Of a stretch of DNA of 64,000 nt, positions 22,767 to 34,704 are shown in pieces (position 1 is the stretch's first letter; every line of letters starts with the position of its first letter). The translations under genes were made by a program, and so were the position numbers. The stretch is taken from positions 667,018,484 through 667,082,483 of the forward strand of contig OZ010788.1 of assembly GCA_963932465.1 (NCBI GenBank), in the 5' to 3' direction. The DNA comes from Maratus speciosus (Eukaryota; Arthropoda; Arachnida; Araneae; Salticidae). The notes beneath the pieces are model-generated. The model saw only the letters and a program-made list of their open reading frames with translations. It made no database searches and had not been told where the DNA came from.

Positions 22767-23168
22767 TTAAGGGGACCGGGTAAGCTCGATCTCGGCCGTG
22801 TTTAAATACACAAACTTTATGTACCTTTTTCTCAGAAATGGTGAAAGATAGAGGTCTAGATTTTTTAGAGTAGTTTGAATAACATGCTTTACGTACTTTA
22901 ACAGACCATTTTCTTTCTAAATCGAACAGAAAACTAATTATTAATTATTTATTGAAAGAGAATTTTAAATTAGTATTTTTGGTAAGATTTCGCTGCCTAA
23001 AATAAATAATTCTCAACAAATCGTTAAATTCCTGTGTTAAAGTATGCACTATAACATAATATAAGTATTTAGAAAAATCAGAGTTCTTAAGTTTAATAGA
23101 TATTGAAAAAAAGGAACACAAACCTGAAAAATCGAAGTTTTGAGAGAAAGTTAATTAAAGCTGTGAAG

Positions 23169-23186
23169 CAGTGTTGCCAGTGGACT

Positions 23187-23224
<38 letters not shown>

Positions 23225-23373
23225 CTGATTTCTTGATTGGCACCACTTTTTTGAAATAGTAAAATTCGCCTTGTTTAATAACGAATTAATAAAGGCGAAA
23301 ACAATGGGAATTTTACAACTTCAGAAAAGTGGTGCCATTCAAGAAATCTGAATTTAAAAAAAGTAGCCCGCTG
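23169..23373. mobile_element. hAT-type miniature element, paralogue of 2604-2780
   Basis: Same position within the host element as 2604-2780. Flanked by ctgtgaag (23161-23168) and ctgtgaaa (23374-23381). It is longer because of a T-run of about 30 at 23190-23219. Confidence 0.85.
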
Positions 23374-23432
23374 CTGTGAAATGCTCTTAGAAAAAATGAA
23401 AAAATCCAATACTTTTTTCATATATATATATA

Positions 23433-24434
23433 AAAGAGACATTCTCTGAAAAGTGGCAATTTTATGTCCCAGGGGTCTTGAAGACATATTTTTAAAATTA
23501 CAAAAAGAAAAAAGTGATTTAAACTATCAATATTAATCAGTTATACATATAAACTGTAATTATTTACTTATTGAAAGTGAAATTTGATAAATTTAATGTA
23601 TTTTTTAATGCAAATATTATAGGAAAGAAAATGCTTTCTCTGCCATTGAAGCACGTATATTTATATTTTTTTTTCTCAATCCATTAAACACACTTAAATA
23701 CATGTTTAGCCATTTAATTATGTTTATATTTTGTATAATGAATGAATTAGGGCACTTTTTAATGATGTCCTTAGCATTTGTCGTCATTCCCTCACATAAC
23801 TATAAATTTGTCATTATTTACTTAGTAGAAAGCAGCACATGTTTTATATAGGCCTAGGACAGTTTGTACAAGAGTAAAGTGAAGTATCCATCTTGTTGTT
23901 TGCTCAAAAACGGTCTTGAATAGTTAGGAAATCGCTTTGAAGTACTAGATCAATGTAAGTATTTTTATTACGCGTCATTTCCTCATCTATTATAAATTTA
24001 ATAAAAACTAATGAAATGTCTTTTTATGTTGTTATATTATTAGAAATGTGTTTCAAAATATATGTAGTAACTGAAAATATACCTAAGACTAATCACTTTT
24101 GTATAACTTGGTTTTCAGAAGTATTTCGTCATTCCCTCAGAATCATTCCCTCATAATTTTAATATGAGGGAATGATTTAAATTGTGAGGGAATGACCGGA
24201 ATCCATTTATATATGTACTAAACAATAAAATAAGAAAAACTAGTGCAATAAAATACACATTAAAAAACTCATGAGACTTAATTACCGTAAGTAAAGATAA
24301 TACATTTTTAATTTTTATTATTTTACAGGGATAAGTTAAAATTATTTTTTTTTCTTTTTTTGTAGTAATTCAAATAAACATTAACTCTTCTAAATGTTAA
24401 TGCTTTATCTTTGTTTTTTCAATTGACAGAGTAA

Positions 24435-24465
<31 letters not shown>

Positions 24466-24869
24466 TTGACATTATGATTTCTAATTATAATTTCTTTTCT
24501 TTTTTAACCCTTTCAAGGGCGGTGGTATGTTTATGAAGCCATTTAATTTTAATTCCGAAGCACCACAATGGAACCAGACTTTTACAAACTTTTATCCATT
24601 TAACATACATGTGAAATATAGCACGTTTTTTTATTTACAAATAAATTTGTTCTTAAATTCCGGTGCCAATCAGTTATTTAAACATTTTAGCAATGAAAGT
24701 GCTTTGAAATTAAAATATCAAAAGAACTATGAGATACAGTTTGGTGCATATTATTTTTTGATAAATATAGTAATAAAGTACTTGTAGGCTAAATTTTGAG
24801 ATTTTTGAGGCAATTTTATTGGGCCGCAATTTTGTAAAAAAAAACAGCCACTTTTCAGAGAATGACCCA
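23433..24869. mobile_element. Inverted-repeat DNA element, ~1.44 kb
   Basis: The ends are cattctctgaaaagtggc (from 23440) and its inverted copy gccacttttcagagaatg (ending 24864), extending imperfectly outward; TA at 23431 and 24870 may be the target duplication. The host sequence is continuous in the paralogue at 2820-2840. The interior has repeated tcattccctca motifs (23783, 24128, 24142) and their complements (24164, 24183), a (TA)n run at 24442-24466, and an eroded TTAA element at 24504-24712. No transposase frame was seen. Confidence 0.75.
24504..24712. mobile_element. Eroded TTAA-type miniature element, nested
   Basis: TTAA at 24504-24507 followed by ccctttcaagggcggtgg, and an interior similar to 52487-52698 (cacgtttttttatttacaaataaatttgttcttaaattc-type stretch, then agcaatgaaagtgcttt). 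The right end is degraded. Confidence 0.65.
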
Positions 24870-24965
24870 TAAACATGTGTAATACATCGTTGAAAAGATA
24901 AAAGTTTAAACTACTTAATGATATAAGAAAGTAAAAATCGATTTTTTGATTGAATTTCGCTTACC

Positions 24966-25119
24966 ATTTTCATATAATTCTTTTCTTTTTACAAATTTCT
25001 GGCTATAATTGATTAACAAGGATACGAAGAAGACTGGAAGCGAAGTTAGCATGTAGAATGCGCAAAAGTTCGAATTCGAACTTTAATATTAGAATTCATT
25101 CGAATATAATTTATTATAT
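24966..25119. other. AT-rich DNA
   Basis: Nothing supported beyond ttcgaattcgaa-type local palindromes leading into the next duplication. Confidence 0.4.
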
Positions 25120-25470
25120 ATATCATAATTTATATTCGAATATAATTTAATATTCGAATTCATTCGGATATTAAAATGCTTCATTCGGTCTATCTTCACC
25201 AAATATATGTCTCATATCTTGGTTTATATGCCATTGTAATTATAACAATGAATTTTAATAATATACAATAATTCCAGTTGTAATTTCATTTAATATATCA
25301 TAATTTATATTCGAATATAATTTAATATTCGAATTCATTCGAATATTAAAATGATTCATTCGGTCTATCTTCACCAAATATAAGTCTCATTATCTTGGTT
25401 TATATGCTATTGTAATTATAACAATGAATTTTAATAATATACAATAATTCCAGTTGTAATTTCATCTAAT
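25120..25470. repeat. Tandem duplication, 175-bp unit, two copies
   Basis: 25120-25294 and 25295-25470 differ at only a few positions. Each contains a self-complementary attcgaatataatttaatattcgaat stretch and cattcggtctatcttcacc. Confidence 0.95.
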
Positions 25471-26073
25471 AAAGAATGCATTTACATACATTAAAAGTTT
25501 AAGTCGCAAAGATATTCAAAAACTGTTCGACGAAAAAATGTTTCTAATACTGCGCAATTGGCTATCAGAGAAATTTACTTTTCATTCTCATTCAATTTTA
25601 CTGGAAAGGAGATAAAAATAGAGATCCTCTCGCCATTTTTAAAATATGCAAACTTAGCAACAAAGGGCAGATTTAACAGTTAGTTTGAAACTTTGGGCAA
25701 TAGCTTGTGATTAACCAGTTGGAAAATGCATATTACAGCAGAATTTAGAGTTACGTAATAACATTCCTAATAGTTTAATATCAACTGAGAATAATCCGTA
25801 ATATGATAATGTAATCAGTAGATAACGAAGCATTTTCGTGGGGTATTTCTGAATCTGGAAATAGAATTTGTTATGTTCTAGTAGAAAACAAATGTGGACC
25901 CAATATTGAAATTGGTGATTTACCAAAACAAAGCGATATCTAATCACGAATTTTTACGTTTTTGTATAATCACTATAGAAATCTTTGTTTTATTCAATCA
26001 TTTTACCAATATTAAGGGAGTAATGCAATAAACACAATGCGTTTCTGAAATGTTGGTTTTGACTGGTTGCTCT
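25471..26073. other. AT-rich DNA without recognisable feature
   Basis: Nothing supported. Confidence 0.45.
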
Positions 26074-26081
26074 CTGGTCGC

Positions 26082-26723
26082 CAGGGGAGTAGCTATAAAT
26101 ATTTTTTCGAGGGGAAGAATTCAAAAATTTCCCAACTTGAAACAAATAGCTCTATTTTCCAACTAAAATGATATGTGCAATGTGTGTTTAATGCTAATGA
26201 TACTTATACGTAAAAAAAAAAAATTCTTTCCAAAGCAAAATACTGAAACAAAAACATAAAAAATATGATTACAGGTTCATTTACTGAAAGTTTTTGTCTT
26301 CTATTGTGTACGAGTCATAATCGTACTTCATATGAAAATAGCCTCATGATATTTTGAGATTTTGAGAAAGGAACAAATTTTCTTGCGGAAATAGATTAGA
26401 GACACTGTTGATGTACAAAAGTAGGGAAATTCAGGTCTGGTAGATGTATGGTATTTTCGTAGCACAGAAAAACACAAGGGCAAATTGAGTCAGGCCGCTT
26501 TTTGTATTTCTTTTGAAAATTTAACTAGTTTACTGTTACAGAACACAGAAAGGTAGTCAGCAAAACAATAAAAAATTCTTCTTCTTATTTTTTTTTTTTA
26601 TTCAAAAAAAAAAAAAAAGGAAAAGTGTTTCGAAAATCTACAATTTCCCAACTAAGCTCAAATTTCCCAAGTTCACATATATTTGAAGTGGGGGGGGGGG
26701 GGTCCCCCATAACACCCCCTCTG
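26082..26723. mobile_element. hAT-type non-autonomous element, 642 bp
   Basis: Flanked by a perfect 8-bp duplication, ctggtcgc, at 26074-26081 and 26724-26731. The ends are caggggagtagctata and (reverse complement) cagagggggtgttatggg. A G-run of 14 lies at 26689-26702. Matching blocks sit inside each end (aaatttcccaacttg on the left and aaatttcccaagttc near the right). No coding. Confidence 0.85.
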
Positions 26724-26731
26724 CTGGTCGC

Positions 26732-27194
26732 TAAGATGATATTTTGCACATGAAGATTAAATTGATGATAATAGTTTAAGAACAAGAATATTTAAGCTAC
26801 AATACATAGAAATGCAACATAGATAGGTATATAAATAGACCGGACACCGGAAAAAATTATGAATATACACCATGCATTAGTTTCTTTTGTAAATGTAGCA
26901 ATACTTTCATTTAATTATAATGTGTACTATCCGTTTATCCTGTTCTATGCAAGGGAGTTCATGAATTTAATTCTAAAACCAAAATAAAAAATAACTATTC
27001 GATTTAGTAAAATATTTTTCTACTACTGTGCCTTTTTTTAGCGAAATTTAATTTATCCTGTTACTATGGCAGCAGACGATAAAACTATACCTTTGGAGTA
27101 AGGGAATAATTAGAATAAAAAGTTTTGTTTATGTTTATGATAAAATGTGTTTTTATATTTTTAAAAATGTGTAATAATTAAGCGCAATTAAATA
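26732..27194. other. AT-rich DNA without recognisable feature
   Basis: Nothing supported. Confidence 0.45.
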
Positions 27195-27368
27195 ATCTCT
27201 AATTATTTGCATCTGAGATAAAAGAATTATCGTAATACCCGCTAGCTTCGTATTGCAGTGTGGCGTACGTAATATGTATATCTCTAATTATTTGCATGTG
27301 AGGTAAAAGAATTATCGTAATACCCGCTACAGCTTTTTAGTATTGCAGCGTGGCGTACGTAATATACA
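27195..27368. repeat. Tandem duplication, ~88-bp unit
   Basis: Two copies sharing tctctaattatttgcat, aagaattatcgtaataccc, attgcag-gtggcgtacg and taata. Confidence 0.9.
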
Positions 27369-27480
27369 GTGCGTCTTGCAATAGAAAGGTAATTGTTGTG
27401 GTAAGAATTTTATTGTGAATTTTAAATGGTTGGCAGCTGCTATAACGAAAAATGTTTAAATTTGATAGGAAATTGCTAAA
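27369..27480 (+). repeat. Dispersed repeat, copy 1 (partner 39575-39665)
   Basis: Shares cttgcaatagaaa, aattgttgtggt, gttggca-ctgctataac and gaaaaat blocks with 39575-39665 in the same order. The class is unknown. Confidence 0.65.
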
Positions 27481-28213
27481 AATTGACGTTTTTTTATTAA
27501 TTAAAAGTTAAATATAAATTATTTCGATTCCGGATTGCTTTAGTTGCCTCAGCCGTGTTTTAATACACATGTACGTAACATTTCACAATTCTCGCTTCCA
27601 AACTGTGTATTTGTATAGCATTACAGACAGACAGACAAATTTTCATTCTTATATATTAGATTGCAGATTAATTGGAAAATTGATATAATAGATTGATATA
27701 AAGCAAAGCCACATATATGCATATGTATGTACACGTATTTATAATTAAACTCTCGCTTTTTTTCTCGCTGTATAAATGTACAATCCTTATAAGACAACAT
27801 AGATACAACATACACAAATGTGGGAATAAAAATCAAAAGTGAACTTATACCTTTTATGACTGATAAAGAAAAATAAAATCAAAGAAAGAAAAATGAAAAT
27901 GAACGATAGTGAAACATTTTAAAATATTTGTGGAACGATGCAGAATCCTCAGGTCCAAATTACTATTGATTCTGCAAAAAATATACGATTCATCTTAGCA
28001 CAAAATATAATGGGCTAAAAAAGTACAATATTTGGGCAATCGTACATTTAAAAAAACAGAAAAAATGTCAATGAAATATGGCATTAAACTATCAAATGAG
28101 TAAACGTTTCCTCATGAAAAATCCCAGAAAGGCAATCTTGATTTGACAAAACTGCAAATGTTGGCAAAAACATTGACGAATTGAGGATAAGTATAAAATT
28201 ACAGAGAAACATA
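27481..28213. other. AT-rich DNA without recognisable feature
   Basis: A short (acag)n-type run lies at 27624-27638. Nothing else supported. Confidence 0.4.
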
Positions 28214-28858
28214 AAAGCGGAAAGAGAAAAAAAACAACCATCAGCGTAAAATGATTAATACTCGGAAAAATGGTAGATATTTTTTAATTACAAAATTCCA
28301 GAATCTGTCAACGCTGTTCAAAAAGAAGCATTGGATACTATAAATTCTTAAACAAATAGATATACATAGATACAGATCAGCTGATAATAGAAACACTTGT
28401 AAAACTATAACAAGTTATAACTGAAACATAAACGAACATACATAACACTATAGATTCACGAATGCTCTTCAAAAAGAACCATTTTGAAAATGAATTTCAT
28501 AAATTCTTAAACATTAAAGCGGAAGGAGAAAAAACAACCATCAGCGTAAAATGATTAATACTCGGAAAATTGGTAAATATTTTTTAATTACGAAATTCCC
28601 CATTCTGTTAACCCTGTTCAGAAAGAAGCATTGGATACTATAAATTCTTAAACAGATAGATATATATATAGACACAGATGAACTGATAATAGAAAATCTT
28701 ATAAAACTATAACAACTTATAACTGAAACATAAACAAACACACATAACACCATAGATTCACAAATGTTCTTCAAAAAGAACCATTTCGAAAATGAATTTC
28801 ATAAATTCTTAAACATAAAAGCGGAAGGAGAAAAAACAACCATCAGCGTAAAATGATT
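28214..28858. repeat. Tandem repeat, ~302-bp unit, 2.1 copies
   Basis: Units start at 28214, 28516 and 28817, each with aaagcggaa-gagaaaa and accatcagcgtaaaatgat. The third is cut after about 40 bp. The two full units differ by scattered substitutions. Confidence 0.95.
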
Positions 28859-29055
28859 TTTGGTAGAGAAAACGGAATTTTCATCCATTTCTTAAGGCGG
28901 ACTAAGAACAAAACTTTATTACAAAGCACATATCCTTTTAAGAACTTGTACTTAAAAATAAAGGGGGGAGAAAAGGAAAGAATAAACGGAAATAAAGCCA
29001 TAGAAGGAGAAAAATGGTAGATTGGAGTTATATTTAGAGAATTTTCCAGCGCACT

Positions 29056-29170
29056 ATGCATTTGTTTTATCTGAAACTAACAACTGTTACATTTGAATTT
29101 ATTTTATCTTCTTTTTTTTTTTTCACCAGAGGCAACAAGGATAAAAGAATAGCTAGGATAAAGAATTCTA
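29056..29170 (+). repeat. Dispersed repeat, copy A
   Basis: The ctgaaactaacaactgtta and gctaggataaagaa blocks recur at 30030-30200 and 30610-30800. The small frame here is not a gene. Confidence 0.6.
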
Positions 29171-29452
29171 TCGATGGACTTTTATACATAACGATGAGAA
29201 AATACTATTTTTCAAAGGATAGACGATTTTGCTACAGCGTCAGTGACAGAATGAATTCCATAGGTGTTAAAAGAAGCTTATTTTTTCCCCGATAAACAGT
29301 ATTATAAAGTATCACCGTAAATTTATTGAATATGACAAGCATGGAAATGATATTTTGATCTGGTTGCTAAGGAAATATACATGGAAATCTAACGCTATTT
29401 TAAGAGGCGTGAATCATAATAATATTTGCCGAGGAGACGAGAAAAAACTGGA

Positions 29453-29985
29453 TTAACCCTTTATGTATTGAATTATGAATTCATAAACATTTTATCTTCT
29501 AAAGCATTTTTCGTGAATTGTTTAAACTACATTAGAAGATTTACATAATTATTTAATAAATTTTAGAAGGATTTTAGAAGGATTGAAGGATTTAGAAGGA
29601 TTAATTAAATTTGAATTTATAGGGATATTGTGCAATATTTATAACCCCACTCAAGTCTTTTATTTTAAATATTCTTTTTAGTATTTTGTAGAATTAGGAA
29701 ATGTACAAATATAATATTCTTACAACAGAAATATTTCCGAATTGAAAATCCTCCCCCCCCCCCCCCCCCAACGCCAAGAAAGCTGAAAAATGCAAAGGCA
29801 AAATAAATCATCCTTTTAAAATTATATTTTTGTTTTGTGTAACCCATAATGCTTTTGGAACAAGATAAAGTAATGTATGTATAACTCATTCTAAACTGTA
29901 TTACAACTAATAGATATATTAAATGAATTTCATGACAAGTTATTAGAATGGTACTTATAAGTACCGTCAGTAGATAAAGGGTTAA
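29453..29985. mobile_element. TTAA element, 525 bp, with GGTACTTATAAGTACC palindrome
   Basis: TTAA at 29453-29456 and 29982-29985. The ends are ccctttatgtattga and (reverse complement) ccctttatctactga. A perfect 16-bp palindrome lies near the right end (29950-29965), with a shorter one, ATGAATTCAT, near the left. A C-run lies at 29751-29769. No coding. Confidence 0.8.
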
Positions 29986-30029
29986 ATTATGATAATCACT
30001 TGCATTTTAAACCTGAATCAGCGAATCAA

Positions 30030-30205
30030 GTATCTTGAAACTAACAACTGTTGCATCTAGATTTGTTTTAACATCCTTTTTCAACGTTATTAGAATAAAA
30101 TCGGATAGGATAATGAAAAATAGTGTTGCCAAGTTAACTCTTTTTTTTTAACTGTACCAGAATTTTCTAATAGAAATATTTACCTTATATAATGACAAAA
30201 ATTGA
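30030..30205 (+). repeat. Dispersed repeat, copy B
   Basis: Matches 30610-30800 through caagtat-ctgaaac, aacaactgttgcatctag, attagaat-aaa, aggataa and accagaattttctaatagaaat. Confidence 0.7.
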
Positions 30206-30609
30206 ATGATTAAACATTTAAAAAAATCTTGCTTGATTGGCAGATCAGGGGAAAAATACGTTGCTATCGATTAAAAAAATCCTTAATCTAGAAACATTGC
30301 TATTTTGATTATTATTTACTGATAAAACAAGACATACAGGATATCACAAAATGGACTGACAATTTAAAAAATGGAGAATAGAAAGTAAACTTTGAGATCT
30401 GTTAAAAGGAGAAAATTATTATGTGAGGGTCACGAATTTCTTTAGTAATTTTTTGTTTTAGTACCAAATGTCACCGACAGATGGCGCCAAACAGTCAATC
30501 TATGTCTAAAACGATTGCACAATTTCAAAACGCAAAAACTGAATAAAGGAAATAAGAAAGTGGCCATTATTAAATTATTTTAATCACATATTTTTTATTT
30601 TTTGTTAAA
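30206..30609. other. AT-rich DNA without recognisable feature
   Basis: The ends of this stretch show pieces resembling miniature-element termini (agtgttgccaag near 30123, tagaaacattgct near 30290), but I could not define an element. Confidence 0.4.
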
Positions 30610-30800
30610 ATATTCTGAATCAAGTATACTGAAACGAATAACTGTTACATCTAGATTTATTTTTTCGGCTTTTTTCATTGGAGCCAACATTATTAGAATG
30701 AAAACGGCTAGGATAAATAAGAACACTGTTGGTTTAACACTTTTTTTGTATTTACCAGAATTTTCTAATAGAAATCTTTGCTTTATATAATGACAAACAT
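30610..30800 (+). repeat. Dispersed repeat, copy C
   Basis: See copy B. It also carries the core motif accagaattttctaatag followed by tttgctttatataatgac. Confidence 0.7.
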
Positions 30801-31463
30801 GGCGTTTTTCGTTTGCTAAAATGGTGTTTTTTTTTAATGTAGTACTTGGCTTTATTTATTAAATTATATTTCTGGCACATATATGTTTATAATGCTCGGA
30901 AAAACCCACAGATTGGCAATTACACGACAACATATTGATTGTTGAAAATGTATATGATAAATATATGAAAGTCTAAAATTTTTAGGGTACACGCATCATA
31001 ATATTAAACGGTGAAAAAAAAAACAAAAATAAATAAATTGAGATAAGAGACAAAAAAATGCACAATACAAATATTTTACAAAGAAAAAAAAATTATTTAG
31101 ATTTTATCTGATAAACAAATTTCAAAAACTATCCACTAAAAAGATTTAGCAATATCCATTATTAACACAATAACGATGTATATGCTTAATAAAACAAAAA
31201 TCAGACTAATAATCTGCGCAACTTATGATCAATTTAAAGTTGAAAAGATAGTTGAGACTGTGGTCTACAAACAGTGCTGACAACATTCCGGCACTTAACC
31301 GTAAAACTGTATCAATTTGAACAAGACAATAGTAATAACAAGTTTGTTTTAAACCAGAAATTTTACTTAAATAAAAATCAAATACTCCATATAAATAACG
31401 CACATTTAATTAAATATATGTTCTGGCTCAAAATATATTGATTTGACTTTCCAAAATCAGAAT
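30801..31463. other. AT-rich DNA without recognisable feature
   Basis: Nothing supported. Confidence 0.45.
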
Positions 31464-31634
31464 GAGGGCTGCCACAGACGACCGTTTTTATTTTTGGTTC
31501 GCACCACTATTTTTAAAAAATACATTTTGTTGTATATTTCTCTTGCAAATATTATCAACGCCTGTGTAAAAGGTTTTTGTTTTGAAAAAGCGATGCGAAA
31601 TACAATTAAAAAATAGTCGCCTGTGACAGCCCTG
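31464..31634. mobile_element. Miniature inverted-repeat element (CAGGGCTG ends)
   Basis: The left end is gagggctgccacagacgacc; the right end (reverse complement) is cagggctgtcacaggcgac. The interior begins cgcaccactatttttaaaaa and ends gaaaaagcgatgcga, an imperfect palindrome. No clear target duplication was seen. CAGGG-type ends suggest hAT. Confidence 0.75.
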
Positions 31635-33873
31635 AGACTGCTAAAGCGATCTTTATAACATAATTTTTTTTAAATTGTACTTACTTGTGAATTTCTTAAA
31701 ATATTTCACGATTCTTACCTAAAAATTAAAAGAAAATACATTAGCTAGGAAAATATAATATACATTCATGTACTTATATAAATGCATAGATATATAGATA
31801 CATGCGCGATTTTCTATTAGAAAGTTTTCGAATATAGTGCTCAAAATTTTTAATAGATGTAAAACATTTTATTAAATAAATTATCAGGTTTAAAACATAT
31901 TTATTTTATTTCAGCCAAATAAGAAAATTACAGAAGAGTACTGGAAAAAAAAAGAAAAGAAAACACCAGCTTAACTAAGAACTACCACCACATAACACCA
32001 TTTTTCTTTTTAAGCATATCTTCAGCGCGTTAAGAAGTACGAAAACACCAGACAATTACAAAATAATTAATCAGAAGACGGGAACTTATTTTAAAGCTGA
32101 AAGTTCGCGTCGTCTGTCAAAATAATTTGTATTTGTCTGTTAGCCTAATTAGCAACAGGGAACCAATGAAAAGTAATAGATTTTTTTTCCTTATTAATGA
32201 CAGTAATTTAACATGCGCGGAGTGTTTAAATAAGGCGAAACTTTCTATTGAAATTTACTGGTGGAAGTTTGCTCGTTTGGTAATTAGACCTTGTTTGCCT
32301 ATTTTTTGAAGTTTCTATTCCAACGTGCCGAAACATTAAAGGTAACTTAACATTTAAAAATAAATCTATTTTTATTTGGTGGTATTTTCTTGATTGAAAC
32401 AGAGGGATTTTATGTATTTTTTATTTATTTATTTACTTTTTTTGACAAAATTATCTGTATTTATTTCGTAAACAGAATCGCAACGACTACTCTGACAAAT
32501 TACAACTTAGCAAATAATGTTTTACTATAGAAAAACACCTATTGCTATTTTAATGAAAAAATGGGGGAACATTAACGATATTTAAAGTTGTTGAAGATAT
32601 GTAAACAACGGAGATTGCCTTTGGTGGTAAATCTTGAACCATTGGGAGAAAAAAATCTTAGAAAACCGTATATAGGACAAGAATTCTTGATGCTATTTAA
32701 ATAATCGTAAATATCTACTTTAACTTTCTTCGTCTAATTCCTTCGCAACCAGCATCCCGTACACATTTTTTAATTATTTAAGGCCAGTAATTCCAAAGAG
32801 AAATCATTGATTATTTTAATGTAAAAAATCTTTATTATCTAATTTATAATCTTTATTATATAATCGCGGCTGGTGGGCACAAAAATAGAAAGTTTAAGAA
32901 TAAGTTAAAAAAAGTAACAAACATAACTTATGTTAGTTTATCAATATAATAAAAAAACAAGAAAGAAAAATCATGCGTCAAGCATAGATTATGAAACACT
33001 TCCCAACACGTTCAGAATAATGTAACAAAACTTCATAGTTTAATAAGTTAAAATATTATGTCTAATTCAACCATATGCGAACGCATAATATATTTGAAAA
33101 CCCTATTTCAGCTGTTCCCATCTACAATCGGAAAATTATCCGAATTCTTTCAGCAGCGATGTATAGGATTAAAACAGTTTAATTTAAAAGCGCATGCCGA
33201 AATTGAAAGCGCATTTCAGCAATTATTACTCAAAGACAATCCTTTAACTGATTTCTTTTGTGTGTCCCTGTAAATGAAATTCTATGGATACCCTATTCTA
33301 TCGTAATCATCTTGAGGGAAATTCAGTGATTTATATCAGTTTAAATACATTTGAAACAGCGTAATGTCATTAAAATACTCTGCAAACGATTTTTTCCCAT
33401 ATACCATAATGTAATGGAATTCTTTTGGGAAGCCCTGTAAATGAAATATTAATCCCATATTCATATGCAATACCAAACATGGTTAGGTGACCCCAAATAA
33501 GGATTACCAATTGCATGAAAATCCGAGTATATTTGCGGGAGTTAGAGCGTGGATAGACGGCCATACGGGCAGACGAACAAATAAACCGAATGCATAAACA
33601 CTTTTCAATTTTGTTGGAAAGTGTTAAAATAGAAAAAATATATTATATCACAATATGATATAACAGTATAACACTGTATACAAACAACATATATTTTATT
33701 TAATAATTTTTCTGGTTCGAAACATGTTTATTTGATTTGGAAAAAAAAGTGTTATGCGTATAAAAATTAGAAAATCAATAAGTTACACAAGGCCAGTTCA
33801 GTTTACACAAACATATACATACTCTTGCAGAAAAAGTAAAATTTACGACTTTTAATAAATATAAAAAACGACT

Positions 33874-33876
<3 letters not shown>
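31635..33876. other. AT-rich DNA without supported genes
   Basis: A 71-codon plus-strand frame at 33058-33273 has a less biased composition than most frames here (for example KLSEFFQQRC and HAEIESAFQQLLLKDN) but matches nothing I recognise and has no visible gene context. The rest is plain. Confidence 0.4.

Positions 33877-33915
<39 letters not shown>
33877..33915. repeat. (AAT)n microsatellite
   Basis: About 13 uninterrupted AAT/TAA units. Confidence 0.95.
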
Positions 33916-34704
33916 TCACGACTTATAATAAATACTCGTAAAATACGAAAGTATGAACTCATGACAGATTATATTTTTAAACATATGTTTAGTGTGTTCA
34001 GAACTTCGAAAACTAGACAAGTACAAATTATTTAGTGAGATGATGGGAAGTTTCTTTAAGCTGACAAATACACAGCTTGACAAGCAATTTCAGCAAGCAA
34101 AACAAGAAAATGCTATTTTTGAAGTAAAAAGGAATTGTGAAACATTAACTGCATTTTAGGTTGTCAAAGAGGTGGTAACAACGATAATCACCACTGGAGG
34201 TAAATTTAGAAACGCCAGGGGAAAAATAATCTAAAAATAACTTTGGGGAACCTTCATACTGAACAAGACGTTATTTAAATAATTAATTCATAAATACGTG
34301 ATGTTGGTAATAATAATAATAACCCGGTAAATATCTGATAGTCCTGGGGCCAATAACATCAAAAGACCCGTGATCTCGGAATTAAATTTTTTTAATGTAA
34401 ATCGATAGTAAAAAGTCATGCAAACAAAATAAGCTAGGTATGACTAGGTTTGACAAGCCTAAAATACGTTTCATTAAATTGGTTATTATTAAAAAGCTAT
34501 AATGATTTACCGTTATTGTGAAAAGCCGACACTTGGACTGCATCCAGACGCGAAATAAAATAGCCACCGGTAAAAATTCGAAGTAAAATAAATGTGTAAT
34601 TTTTGTTCTATGTAATTGCAAACGTTTCCTAATTACACAAAGTTAAATTTTTTCTGTCGGAATTTCCTACAGAAACTCTGAATTTCTGAATAAAAAAGCA
34701 GGCC
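33916..34704. other. AT-rich DNA without recognisable feature
   Basis: Nothing supported. Confidence 0.45.

Larger units (their letters stand above)
22767..24965. mobile_element. TTAA-flanked DNA element, copy 2, interrupted
   Basis: TTAA at 22767-22770, then ggggaccgggtaagctcg. The body matches 2226-2936 closely (for example ctcagaaatggtgaaagatag and the final aatttcgcttacc) but is split at about 23432 by a 1.4-kb inverted-repeat element and resumes at about 24870. The last bases including the right TTAA are missing or changed (…gcttacc then attttcat). Confidence 0.85.

Noticed and set aside
33058..33273. 71-codon frame with fairly balanced composition.
   Set aside because: No recognisable motif, no splice or promoter context, and within the range expected by chance in 64 kb.
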